This document shows positions 7,725-15,991 of a stretch of DNA of 64,000 nt, piece by piece. Under the pieces are notes generated by a model. That model saw only the letters and a program-made list of their open reading frames with translations, searched no databases and had not been told where the DNA came from. The position numbers and the translations under genes were made by a program. This stretch comes from Bdellovibrio sp. UBA4095 (GTDB taxonomy: Bacteria > Bdellovibrionota > Bdellovibrionia > Bdellovibrionales > Bdellovibrionaceae), in assembly GCA_002381805.1 (NCBI GenBank), contig DFXZ01000002.1, positions 62,001 to 126,000 on the forward strand, in the 5' to 3' direction. Every line of letters begins with the position of its first letter. Within the stretch, counting starts at the first letter, position 1.

Positions 7725-10017
7725 GAACTCTCTCTTTGATTCTGCTTTCTGCCAGAGAACCTTCACCTGGGACATAGCGCCCTTCAATCACTAATATCTC
7801 ATTAGGCTTATCGAAGTTTCTTAGGAGAGTTTCTATAACCTCACCTTTTGCATTCAGACGCTGAACCAAGACCACGGCGTCTGGGTCAGTGCCGCCGATG
7901 CCCATGACCTCTGCCTGACGTCCATAAATATATGAAAACTCGGAGTCAATGGCCTTGAGTCTACCCAGATCAACATCCTTTAATGCTCTAAAGGTCGCAA
8001 CATTGATTCGTCCTTTAAGCTTTTCCTGCAGGGTAGGGTCTTTATGTTCACCGTATTTACCGACAACCATCGCACCCATAGCAAAGGCTTTACCCACAAC
8101 TTCTCGTTTCGAAGTGGAAAATCCATAAGAGATACCATATTTAGGTCCGCTTCTGTGATGGTCTGTCGCCATTTCTAAAATGTCGCCAGTGATAAGCTCT
8201 TTATTGAAAATCAAGAAGTCCTGTTTAATAGCTTCACTTAAGGGTTTCCCCATCTGCAGTGAACGCAGAACGCTGTTCGAAACTAGATGCGAGTTCGGAG
8301 TCTTGAAAAAATCAATGAGATCTTTTCTGCTAGGTTCCGAGTGACGATTTGCTAATCCGCGCCACACGAGCATGTCCTTATCGTACCAGCGGTCAATTTT
8401 TTCCTGCCACTGAGTTTTATTGCCAGCTCGAGCACGACCGAAGTTTTCAATAAAGTCAGGATCAACAAAGCGCAGACGTATTTCTTGCTCCCCATCCTTT
8501 TTATGAATGTAGCGAACTGTTTTTGTGCGATGGTGCTCAATGAACAAGTCTGCAAGACGCGACATTGTTTCCAGGCGATCGTTTAAAATCTCCTGACGCA
8601 ACTCGGGATGCATCTGCACCAATGTTTTAACAAAGGCATTGAACTGTTCGCTTTCCAGTCGAGTCTCGCTGTGGTTCTCGATGACTTTTTTACTGCCTTC
8701 TTTTTTAAGACTGATCGCAATCGTCTCTGGTAGTCCTGGATAGAGAAGTTCAGGGGAATGTTCAACAGTCAGACCAATGCGAATTCGGTGCGCAATATCG
8801 GCTTGCAGCTGGGCGCTGTTAAGGACTCCTTTGTGAACGTATTCGCGCCACTCTTCCTTAGACACTTGAACATCAAGGAACGGATCCACCAAACGCACAG
8901 GAGGAAGACCTTCCTTTGTCAAAAGGTAGTTCATGAAAAGACGGGTCGTACGCCCATTACCATTTAAAACCGGATGAATAGCGACAAGGTCTCGCTGGAG
9001 ATCCGCGACCAAATCAATATACTGGCGTTCGTTTTTCCCAAGAATCACCTCGCCCAGTTGCGCTCGGTCCGCATTGAAGCGGGCCATACGCTCTTCTGTC
9101 AGCGCCTGAGTGAACTGTCGTTGGTATTCAGGTGTCCCTTTATGGTTAAACGACAGCTCTTCGCCTCGTCGATAATCCATGAGTTTTTGATAAAGTTCAG
9201 GGTGACTGTCTCTGATTAAATCGATCGTTTCTTGCTTAGGAGTTCCTACGAATGGGTAATGAATCCTGCCTTCAACATACTCATGCGAGCGATTCTGCAG
9301 GACCATTCGCTTCTCGGAACCCCAAATTTCAATTCGGTTCCAAAGATTGTTATCAACTTTTTTAGCTTGTTTAGAAGATCGGGATTCAAAGATAAGGTAA
9401 GGGTTTGCCTCTATAGCGTCGACTTCTTTGGACTTTAGGACGTTTTCGCCGAAAGCACTTCCTACCCAATGTCCGTCTCGATATACACCGAGATGAACCT
9501 GAGGCACATTTTCAACTCCGTCAGCCATGATTTTGGTATGGATAGCGCCAAGCAACTCTGCCGAAACGGGGGGCTTTTCTTTCTTTAGGTAATTGCGAGC
9601 TGCCACGAAACCATTAAAGGGAGCCGCTTTCAGCTCACCCCAATTATCATAAAGTGACGAAAAATCGAAAGTCTGTTTCTTACCATCAAGAAAGTTGGGG
9701 AGGAGTTCACTGGCAGTATGCTTGTAATCAAAAAATTCCACAGCTGATAGCAAATGTTCAATCTCTGCCCGACGTTTCGCAGGTAATGTGGAAAGAGCGG
9801 ACTTTAATTCCGTTTTGATTTCGGAATATCTTAAGAGCTCTTCTGGAGTCTGATATTTTGCATTCGTACGGTTTAGACCAAAATCGACAGGTCTTAAGCT
9901 GACTTCATGACCGGTAAATACATAGTCGCACTTAGGTGCTGCCGAAAATGCAGTCTGTGCCACAATAAGTGGGAAGAAGATGGGCAACAATAATTTAAAC
10001 AGCATAGGAATGCGCAT
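7702..10017 (-). CDS. Exported Fic-domain protein with a C-terminal ADP-ribosyltransferase-like domain
   Basis: This is a 771-residue protein with a Sec signal peptide (residues 1-26) and a GAGGAG site before the ATG. A Fic domain spans roughly 150-400; its core motif is HPVLNGNGRTTR at 348-359. The catalytic His348 and the anion-binding GNGR are kept, but the metal-binding Asp/Glu of the usual HPFx(D/E)GNGR is Asn352. Around 545-720 lie elements in the order of R-S-E-type ADP-ribosyltransferases: Arg553 in VWRGL, STS at 634-636 in YGFSTS, and QAE at 701-703 in YGRQAEVMG. Fic proteins usually move AMP onto targets; R-S-E transferases move ADP-ribose from NAD. Both need cytoplasmic cofactors, so an exported protein with both suggests an effector that enters another cell, which is inference. 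Upstream lie an aminotransferase and a NADAR lipoprotein gene on the same strand. Confidence 0.82.
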   Translation of the reverse strand: MRIPMLFKLLLPIFFPLIVAQTAFSAAPKCDYVFTGHEVSLRPVDFGLNRTNAKYQTPEELLRYSEIKTELKSALSTLPAKRRAEIEHLLSAVEFFDYKHTASELLPNFLDGKKQTFDFSSLYDNWGELKAAPFNGFVAARNYLKKEKPPVSAELLGAIHTKIMADGVENVPQVHLGVYRDGHWVGSAFGENVLKSKEVDAIEANPYLIFESRSSKQAKKVDNNLWNRIEIWGSEKRMVLQNRSHEYVEGRIHYPFVGTPKQETIDLIRDSHPELYQKLMDYRRGEELSFNHKGTPEYQRQFTQALTEERMARFNADRAQLGEVILGKNERQYIDLVADLQRDLVAIHPVLNGNGRTTRLFMNYLLTKEGLPPVRLVDPFLDVQVSKEEWREYVHKGVLNSAQLQADIAHRIRIGLTVEHSPELLYPGLPETIAISLKKEGSKKVIENHSETRLESEQFNAFVKTLVQMHPELRQEILNDRLETMSRLADLFIEHHRTKTVRYIHKKDGEQEIRLRFVDPDFIENFGRARAGNKTQWQEKIDRWYDKDMLVWRGLANRHSEPSRKDLIDFFKTPNSHLVSNSVLRSLQMGKPLSEAIKQDFLIFNKELITGDILEMATDHHRSGPKYGISYGFSTSKREVVGKAFAMGAMVVGKYGEHKDPTLQEKLKGRINVATFRALKDVDLGRLKAIDSEFSYIYGRQAEVMGIGGTDPDAVVLVQRLNAKGEVIETLLRNFDKPNEILVIEGRYVPGEGSLAESRIKERVLILPTTL

Positions 10018-10071
10018 AGAGGCTCCTCATCGAATAGTAAGGGGAGCAAGGCACGTACCGACCTTATCGGG

Positions 10072-10097
10072 TTTAAAAGCGTCCTATTGCTTTTAAA
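10072..10097 (-). repeat. Inverted repeat between the aminotransferase and Fic genes
   Basis: Bases 10072-10080 are the reverse complement of 10089-10097 (9-bp arms, 8-base spacer). The arms are AT-rich and lie in the 169-base gap between the aminotransferase stop and the Fic start. It may be a weak terminator or attenuator that partly separates the Fic gene from the upstream pair, or a protein-binding site. No clean T tract follows. Confidence 0.4.
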
Positions 10098-10186
10098 AGG
10101 TCATTTCGTATCAGAATAAGACAAGCCCTCGAATCCGAACTGAAGGGTGCCAGTTCTGGGAAGACGCTGTCGTTCTGTTCGACACC

Positions 10187-11374
10187 TTAAGAAAGCGCTT
10201 GGCGAAAGACACTTAGACTGACTTCTAGCTCTTGTTTTGTATTGTGAATATGAGGGGTCAGACGCAGCAACTTGCGATTTGGTATCTGCGGCAGTCCAAC
10301 CTGCAGCGGAATTCCCTCTGGAGATTGAATCATCAATCCGTGCAAAAGAAGTTTTGGAAATTGGTCGAGGTTGTAACATAAGAGCGGGGATTCAAATTCT
10401 TTATTCCTAACGAGCGAATCAAAACCCAACTGTGCCAGCTCTATTTTCAGATAATGGGTACGCAATGAGATCTGTTCCAATACAGTTTTTTGACCTAGTT
10501 GATTCCAAAACCGAATTATTTCTTCAATAGCAAAGAAAGTCGAAAACGCCTGGGAATGCGACCATAACATTCGAAAGGCAAAACTATCCGCGCCTGCGAA
10601 ACGACTTCTACCTGGTGAATGATCTGTTTCAGTGGTCCAAGATCCATAAGGGGCGTGAATTTTGTCTTGGACCTGAGGATGAACCCAACCGAAAGCAGTC
10701 CCTTTAGGACCCATCATCCATTTATGCAAGTTTCCAGCATAACAATCGACATCATCATAATTTTTTTGCAAATTTAAATCGAGCGCGCCAGGGCCATGGG
10801 CACCATCAACAATAAAAAGAACACCTCGCTGACGGAGCATTCTTCCGATGGCTTGAATGGGGAGTCTGAAGCCGGTTCCGGTCAGTATATGACTTAGCAT
10901 GACCATTCGAGTTTTGGGAGTAAGTGCCTTTTCAATCGTCTGGACAATTTCGTCAGTGCTAACCTGGGGTTGCTCAAGGAAGGAAAAATCGAGCACTTTT
11001 AAAGTCAGCTTTTCCTGCCGACATTTAAGTTTCAAAATGTTTACAATAGCGCCGTATTCCAAATTACCCGTTAAAACTTCACTACCTTGATCCAATGGAT
11101 GACCCAAGATTAAGTCATTTAAGACAAGAGTGACATTTGGGCGCAAAAACAGATCTTCCTTTTGTGCACCAAAAAAAAGACCCAGTTCACTTTGAATATT
11201 TCCTAATCTTTCCCAGGCATTGTCTAAGGAACGAGAAGTGTTTTTTTCAAACTGGAGAAGCTCTTTCTGCTGCGCCTGCAAAACAGTGTCAGGACATAGG
11301 CCTAAGGTGCCATTGTTCAAGTTAATATAGGAGTGATCTTTATGTTGGAAATGCTCAGAAAGATCGTGAATCAT
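10187..11374 (-). CDS. Class V PLP-dependent aminotransferase, isopenicillin N epimerase-like
   Basis: This 395-residue cytoplasmic enzyme has the fold-type I PLP signature: Asp190 and His193 in FIVDGAHGPG, and the Schiff-base lysine Lys218 in GNLHKWMMGPKG. The N-terminal YINLNNGTLGLCP and the HKW motif fit the CefD/isopenicillin N epimerase-like group, which also includes cysteine desulfurase-like and other enzymes, so the substrate cannot be told. The ATG lies 3 bases after the stop of the NADAR lipoprotein gene, with AGAGG inside the end of that gene, so the two are coupled. The Fic gene follows 169 bases downstream on the same strand. Confidence 0.85.
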   Translation of the reverse strand: MIHDLSEHFQHKDHSYINLNNGTLGLCPDTVLQAQQKELLQFEKNTSRSLDNAWERLGNIQSELGLFFGAQKEDLFLRPNVTLVLNDLILGHPLDQGSEVLTGNLEYGAIVNILKLKCRQEKLTLKVLDFSFLEQPQVSTDEIVQTIEKALTPKTRMVMLSHILTGTGFRLPIQAIGRMLRQRGVLFIVDGAHGPGALDLNLQKNYDDVDCYAGNLHKWMMGPKGTAFGWVHPQVQDKIHAPYGSWTTETDHSPGRSRFAGADSFAFRMLWSHSQAFSTFFAIEEIIRFWNQLGQKTVLEQISLRTHYLKIELAQLGFDSLVRNKEFESPLLCYNLDQFPKLLLHGLMIQSPEGIPLQVGLPQIPNRKLLRLTPHIHNTKQELEVSLSVFRQALS

Positions 11375-11377
11375 GAC

Positions 11378-12226
11378 TTAAAACCTCTGGGCCCGGCAAG
11401 TCTTCAATGAAAGATCCTCTGACGATTCAAGACTTAAGGTTTCATCTAGAAGCGACCTTCTAATATCCATCCACAGAAGATTATAATGCCATTCGCGCGG
11501 TGCTTTTGATGAAATCCTATGGTCGGCGACAAGCTTAAGATCCCTGGTGCGTAAAAGAATATCTCGAACTTCCGGATTTTGACGAACTTTCTCGATCAGC
11601 GCTTTCAAAATCAGTTGGTAATGATCTCCGGGCTCCATTGATGCGAAAATCAATTTTTGCCCCATGAAGGTGACCCAGTTGGCATCGTTTTGATCCATCA
11701 GATAGTTAATGTAGTTTCCGGCTTTTTTTGCATCATAGCCGTTCATCAAAGAGACTTGCGCACGAGTCCACTTCCATTTCGAAGACCAGGACCAGCGGAT
11801 ATCATCAGCGCCTTCAGGATACTTCATCATTTGCCAGAATCCTTCGACCGAAGGATAACAGACGCCATGAAAAACAAAGGAGGTATCAGCAAAATTTGAT
11901 AACAAGCCAAGTTCGTTTCTTTTACTTAGGATCACTTCACGAAAACCCGCATCTTGTGGAAGAATCTCCCAGCTTTTAGCTTCTTCGCGAGGAACTTCCT
12001 GCCACCAGTGTTGGGGAAATTCTTTTCGCCAATCATTTTGTGAAACATATGCCTGGGGTGAGGACTTTGAAGAATCTTTTGAACAAGCGAACAAGTGGAC
12101 ACTTATTACGAGAAGCAAAAAAACTCGAAGAATACGCAAACCAACCCCCAAAAGAAGCCAAAAAGATCGTTTTAAAGAGTTATATGGTTCCGTAGAAAAG
12201 GCATCAGCATACTTAAAAAGATGCAT
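11378..12226 (-). CDS. Predicted lipoprotein with a NADAR (YbiA/RibX-like) domain
   Basis: This 282-residue protein has a hydrophobic segment and a lipobox ending at Cys48 (LFACSK), so it is probably a lipoprotein. Residues 105-260 carry the NADAR pattern: LLSNFAD, then YPSVEGFWQMMKYP with the conserved Glu128, Gln132 and Lys135, and a C-terminal NLLWMDIR block matching the usual N.LG..LM..R. NADAR proteins are N-glycosidases: some act on riboflavin precursors and others remove ADP-ribose from guanine, reversing DarT-type toxins. Export of such a domain is unusual. The first ATG leaves a long n-region; a TTG near codon 30 after GGGGG would give a more normal signal peptide, so the start is uncertain. 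It is coupled to the aminotransferase gene. Confidence 0.72.
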   Translation of the reverse strand: MHLFKYADAFSTEPYNSLKRSFWLLLGVGLRILRVFLLLVISVHLFACSKDSSKSSPQAYVSQNDWRKEFPQHWWQEVPREEAKSWEILPQDAGFREVILSKRNELGLLSNFADTSFVFHGVCYPSVEGFWQMMKYPEGADDIRWSWSSKWKWTRAQVSLMNGYDAKKAGNYINYLMDQNDANWVTFMGQKLIFASMEPGDHYQLILKALIEKVRQNPEVRDILLRTRDLKLVADHRISSKAPREWHYNLLWMDIRRSLLDETLSLESSEDLSLKTCRAQRF

Positions 12227-12494
12227 CGCTTCGTATTACCTGGACTTGTTAATAGGACGCAAAGAAGAGAATATACCTGCAGAGACCTTGTTAAGTGCTT
12301 GAAATCACGTATATCTCAGATTCGGCACATACTAACTGTTACATAATATAACTTATCAGAATAATCTATCTACCTTGATCTACGCCTTCAAAAAGCCCCT
12401 GCCACAATCCTACTGATACTCGGCATATTTAAGTTCCAACTGCTGCAATGGTCATTGTTTGCTTCTAAGTTGAGCTTTCCAGGAGGACTTTTTT

Positions 12495-12953
12495 ATGCGT
12501 GAAAATGATAAGATGTCTCCATATAAGCTTTTGGGAGTCGAAGTTTTAGTTCACTTTCTTATTATGTACGCTGTCATGTTCACGATGGTTAACGCTGCCG
12601 ACGACATCTATTTTAACCTCAATAATCTCTATATGACAGGCATGATGGTAACCCCAATGGTGGTTCTTATGCTGGTAACTATGAATCAAATGTATCGAAA
12701 TAAGCTGTTCAATCGCTTGTTAATCGTTGGTTCAGTAGTCCTGTTTGCGGTTTCTTATGTTTTCGAAAGGCAACAAGCTTTTATCGGAGATAAGCAGTTT
12801 ATACGGTCCATGATTCCCCATCATTCAGGTGCGATTCTCATGTGCGATAAAGCCGTGTTGCGCGACGCTGAAATAATAAAACTCTGCGGTGAAATTACTG
12901 AGGGACAGAAGAAAGAAATTGAACAGATGAAAGAGATTCTCCGAAGATTGTAA
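12495..12953 (+). CDS. DUF305 membrane protein
   Basis: This 152-residue protein has about three transmembrane segments (near residues 14-33, 47-65 and 72-90) followed by a soluble DUF305 region. The signature is MIPHHSGAILMCDKA with two adjacent histidines, and later I..LC..I...Q..EI..MK. DUF305 is a ferritin-like helical family often found in metal or copper contexts, but its function is not established. AGGAGG lies 9 bases before the ATG. It stands alone; a strong hairpin shared with the convergent glucanase gene lies downstream. Confidence 0.8.
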   Translation: MRENDKMSPYKLLGVEVLVHFLIMYAVMFTMVNAADDIYFNLNNLYMTGMMVTPMVVLMLVTMNQMYRNKLFNRLLIVGSVVLFAVSYVFERQQAFIGDKQFIRSMIPHHSGAILMCDKAVLRDAEIIKLCGEITEGQKKEIEQMKEILRRL

Positions 12954-12968
12954 GCTGATCAAAACCGC

Positions 12969-13004
12969 AAAAATGGGTTGGATGAAAAAATCTTCATCCA
13001 ACCC
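12969..13004. terminator. Bidirectional terminator between DUF305 and glucanase genes
   Basis: A perfect 12-bp stem (12975-12986 with 12993-13004) with a 6-base loop lies between two convergent genes. On the minus strand it is followed by a T run (the complement of 12969-12974), so it is a good terminator for the glucanase. In the plus direction the T run is poor. Confidence 0.75.
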
Positions 13005-13036
13005 AAGAGTCATTTCTAAATCAAGTCACCAGGCTG

Positions 13037-15100
13037 TTATTTTTTACCTAAATGCCGCTCAATAACTTCAGTTTGCGACAACGGAATGAAGCTTCTGACA
13101 CCTGGTTTTTCTAACTGATAAGTGTTCAAGATATTTCCTGTCGGAGTTAACCAGCTGCCCGTACCCCAAACTGTAGCGCCCAAGTTCATTTTGTCGAAGT
13201 ATGCCAAGAGTTGCTCACCCGCTTCATTCCAAGCTCGCGCTTCTGCAACACCCACGGTGTCCGAATTCGGCCAGCCATATTCACCTATGAAACAACGAAC
13301 TTTTTCGCGGGCGCACCATTCAGCAAATTGCTGAGCACGCCACAATCCTTGAGCCGCCACGCTTGCGAAACCCGCTGCCTTTGCTTTAGCCGTTTCCTCT
13401 GCAAAAGTGAACTTGTACTGACCACCAGCGGAACCATCAATGTAAAGATGAGCATGGTACATCAGATTATTAGCAGAGTCTGTGATGAACTTTTTTGGAT
13501 GAAGGCGTGGCCAAAGAGCTGCTGAAGCCCAAGAATAACCTTCCACCATAATCAGCTTCTTATCGCCATCGGCACGAATGCCATTCAAAGCAGCCTGTGC
13601 GAAGCGAACCCAAACATCAACAGGACGAATTGTTGCGCCTGCAGTCCCTTGATTGATTTCGTCAATGTAGAAGACCTGCGCGGTGTTCTTTCCTTCTGTT
13701 TTATTGACCAAGATTTCCATTTGCAATTGCTTAATGCCAACAAATCCTGCTTTTGGAACTTCGACATTTACTGCAAAATTCCTTTCTTCACGAAGAATTT
13801 CTGCTCCGCTAACATGCATCTTCGAAGCTCCGTCAACCAGATAGAATCTAACCTGAGCAGTTCCTTCGTTTGCAGCAGGGACAAAACCTTTTACTTGAAA
13901 AACATTGCCGTTGGCTTCCAAAATTTTGTTCGACAGAACTGCTAAAGTCGTTTTGTAAATTACAGTTGAATCAGATTTTTTAACAGGTACTGAGATCTTA
14001 AGAGACATTTGTCCGTTGCGGGCTTGACGTGATAACGTCACGGGACTGACTCCTGCAAAACCATCGGTCGAAGACTCGAACGTGGCAATTGTAGCTTTCT
14101 TCGTGAACGGCGCATGAATATCTACTAAGTCATGTGGTTCATTCATCAAGTCATAGGCATAGACTGAGCGATAAGCAATCGCATCACTTCTAATAGCTTT
14201 GGCGATTTTTCTCCAAGCATCAACATACTGCGCCTGAGTAGGTCCTACTGGTATTAGGACATCTCCAATAATAGTTTCAACAAGACCTGAGCCTGTGGCA
14301 TGCGTGTAGCGACCGTAGTTATGAAAGTCTACAATCGTCTTTAAGCCTGCAGCATCAGCATCCTTAAGCGTATCAATGTAAAGCTTAAGATAAGCTGGAT
14401 CCAAGTCGCCATTAAGTTTACGCTGCATACGTTCCCACAAAAACGGAAGTCGAACCACATCAAATCCGCGACTCTTAAGGTACTTTAAGTTTTGCAGGCT
14501 TGGGCGAGTATAGTTGGTCCCGTAAACACCTGGAATAGCTGAGTGAGAAATCCCCAGGTCCATGATATTTACACCGCGCACGTATTTCTCGGCAACGGGT
14601 GCAGGACTCGTCGGAGATGGACTTGGGCTTGGAGTTGGAGTTGGTGCTACCACCGTCCCCGTTACATTAAAAATGTAAGGCGAGACTATTTGAGAAACTG
14701 CAAAATAGGTTGTCTTGCCATCCGCAGAAAGACCACGAATAACATATGAGTATTTTCCGGAAGCTAAGGTCGAAGGAACGACATATGATAGCGTAAATGC
14801 TCTACGCTCACCGGCTTTGAACGTTTGATTAGTGAATTTTTTGACAAGAACTGCCGAGCTAGAAATAACTCCAGATGCAGAAACTGCGCGAATCTCTGTC
14901 TGGATAGTAGCATTGGTAACAGCTACATCGGCCAGTACACTATTCGTGAACTTTACCGTTTGTCCAGCTTTCGCCTCTGTAGGTGCGACATAAGCGCCCG
15001 CGTTTCGTAGTCCTGCTGCTGATGCCGCGATCGGCGAATAGCAGGCTAACAGTGTGACGACTGATGCGAATACTCTCCAACTTACTTTCACGAGTTTCAT
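13037..15100 (-). CDS. Exported GH5 family glycoside hydrolase (endoglucanase-like) with an inserted domain
   Basis: This 687-residue protein has a signal peptide (1-28), an N-terminal Ig-like beta domain (30-148), a Pro/Thr/Ser linker (151-170) and a GH5 TIM barrel from 172. The acid/base glutamate is Glu321 in DLMNEPHD and the nucleophile is Glu607 in CFIGEYGWPN. These are 286 residues apart, whereas about 100-150 is usual. The excess is a beta-rich block near 332-490 that looks like a carbohydrate-binding or jelly-roll domain placed inside the barrel after strand 4. GH5 enzymes cut beta-glucans, mannans and related polymers outside the cell. It stands alone, with its terminator at 12969-13004. 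Confidence 0.85.
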   Translation of the reverse strand: MKLVKVSWRVFASVVTLLACYSPIAASAAGLRNAGAYVAPTEAKAGQTVKFTNSVLADVAVTNATIQTEIRAVSASGVISSSAVLVKKFTNQTFKAGERRAFTLSYVVPSTLASGKYSYVIRGLSADGKTTYFAVSQIVSPYIFNVTGTVVAPTPTPSPSPSPTSPAPVAEKYVRGVNIMDLGISHSAIPGVYGTNYTRPSLQNLKYLKSRGFDVVRLPFLWERMQRKLNGDLDPAYLKLYIDTLKDADAAGLKTIVDFHNYGRYTHATGSGLVETIIGDVLIPVGPTQAQYVDAWRKIAKAIRSDAIAYRSVYAYDLMNEPHDLVDIHAPFTKKATIATFESSTDGFAGVSPVTLSRQARNGQMSLKISVPVKKSDSTVIYKTTLAVLSNKILEANGNVFQVKGFVPAANEGTAQVRFYLVDGASKMHVSGAEILREERNFAVNVEVPKAGFVGIKQLQMEILVNKTEGKNTAQVFYIDEINQGTAGATIRPVDVWVRFAQAALNGIRADGDKKLIMVEGYSWASAALWPRLHPKKFITDSANNLMYHAHLYIDGSAGGQYKFTFAEETAKAKAAGFASVAAQGLWRAQQFAEWCAREKVRCFIGEYGWPNSDTVGVAEARAWNEAGEQLLAYFDKMNLGATVWGTGSWLTPTGNILNTYQLEKPGVRSFIPLSQTEVIERHLGKK

Positions 15101-15382
15101 AGATCCCCCATCTGATAATCAAGAATATCAGACAATATTTTTTTGAAGAGTGCTATTTCTGGCAAAAAAAATGATGGGACACTTATGATTTATTCGCCAA
15201 AGTATCGCCTTAGAAAAAAGTGCTCTCAAAAAATCCGGGGTTCAATTGGATTGATAACGAAAGTTATAAATTGGACGGTCATCCATTAGTTTTTCAGATG
15301 TAAAAAAGTTCATCATCGGACCGAAATGAGAACGCTGAGACAGTCGAATATCTCAGCGCATCTCTCTTGGACTTAGCAAAGA

Positions 15383-15718
15383 CTATTTTCCACCAGGGCT
15401 ACAGTTATAAACTGCCATCATTGCCGCGTCCGAACTCGTTTTAATGAGGGCATTGATGTACGATTCAAGCTCGGCAGTCGCCGGGCAGTTACTATTCAGT
15501 AGGTCGATCGTAAAGTTGGAAACATACATTGTCTTATAGGAGCTTTGACAGATGCCGATAGCGGGCGGAAGACTGCTCTCGAATCTATTTAAGGCATTTG
15601 TTAAGGCGGCATCATTACAACCAACATAAGGAATGGTGCGATCAATATTGGGTGCGTAATCAGCAAATGCAGTGGCACCCGACAATAAAAATACAAACGA
15701 CAGAAGAAGTGTTTTCAC
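15383..15718 (-). CDS. Small exported cysteine-containing protein, function unknown
   Basis: This 111-residue protein has a signal peptide ending near residue 19 (ATAFA-DY). The mature part has four cysteines (VGCND, GICQS, SNCPA, YNCSP), probably forming two disulfides, and no recognised domain. AAAAGGAGTCC lies directly before the ATG. A hairpin (15333-15340 with 15351-15358) about 25 bases past its stop may serve as terminator on this strand, although the T content after it is only moderate. Confidence 0.7.
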   Translation of the reverse strand: MKTLLLSFVFLLSGATAFADYAPNIDRTIPYVGCNDAALTNALNRFESSLPPAIGICQSSYKTMYVSNFTIDLLNSNCPATAELESYINALIKTSSDAAMMAVYNCSPGGK

Positions 15719-15802
15719 GAAAGGACTCCTTTTAAAAGTTCCCTCGTGCCTTTTGCCAAAAGTGTTCCAATCTGAGACGTAAACAAGGCAGCACTCAATT
15801 GA

Positions 15803-15991
15803 TTAGACCTGACGTAAATTGTCATTTGCCAGCCACTGGCGACAAATTGTGTTCAAAACATTGCTCTCATTCTGAACAGGAGCCGCCACTTTGTTAATTG
15901 CCGTATCCCCTGCTGAGTTTACCGACCTCGGTTGCTCGCCTATGCCATCTTTGTTACTTTTGTTTTCAAGAATCTTGGGGAGATGACTCAT
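15803..15991 (-). CDS. Possible small protein antisense to the Mrp operon leader
   Basis: The minus strand has a 62-codon open frame whose ATG at 15991-15989 overlaps the TTG start of the plus-strand mrpF gene. Composition is protein-like (mixed charged and polar residues, one Cys, one Trp, ending WLANDNLRQV), while the plus-strand frame over the same bases is not. However, the ribosome binding site is weak (AGG 13 bases upstream) and there is no known family. It occupies most of the 272-base gap before mrpF, where the operon promoter must lie. It may be spurious. Confidence 0.3.
   Translation of the reverse strand: MSHLPKILENKSNKDGIGEQPRSVNSAGDTAINKVAAPVQNESNVLNTICRQWLANDNLRQV

Noticed and set aside
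10101..10379. A minus-strand frame overlapping the aminotransferase 3' end.
   Set aside because: It overlaps most of the C-terminal part of the PLP enzyme in another frame, has no ribosome binding site, and has a composition unlike a real protein.
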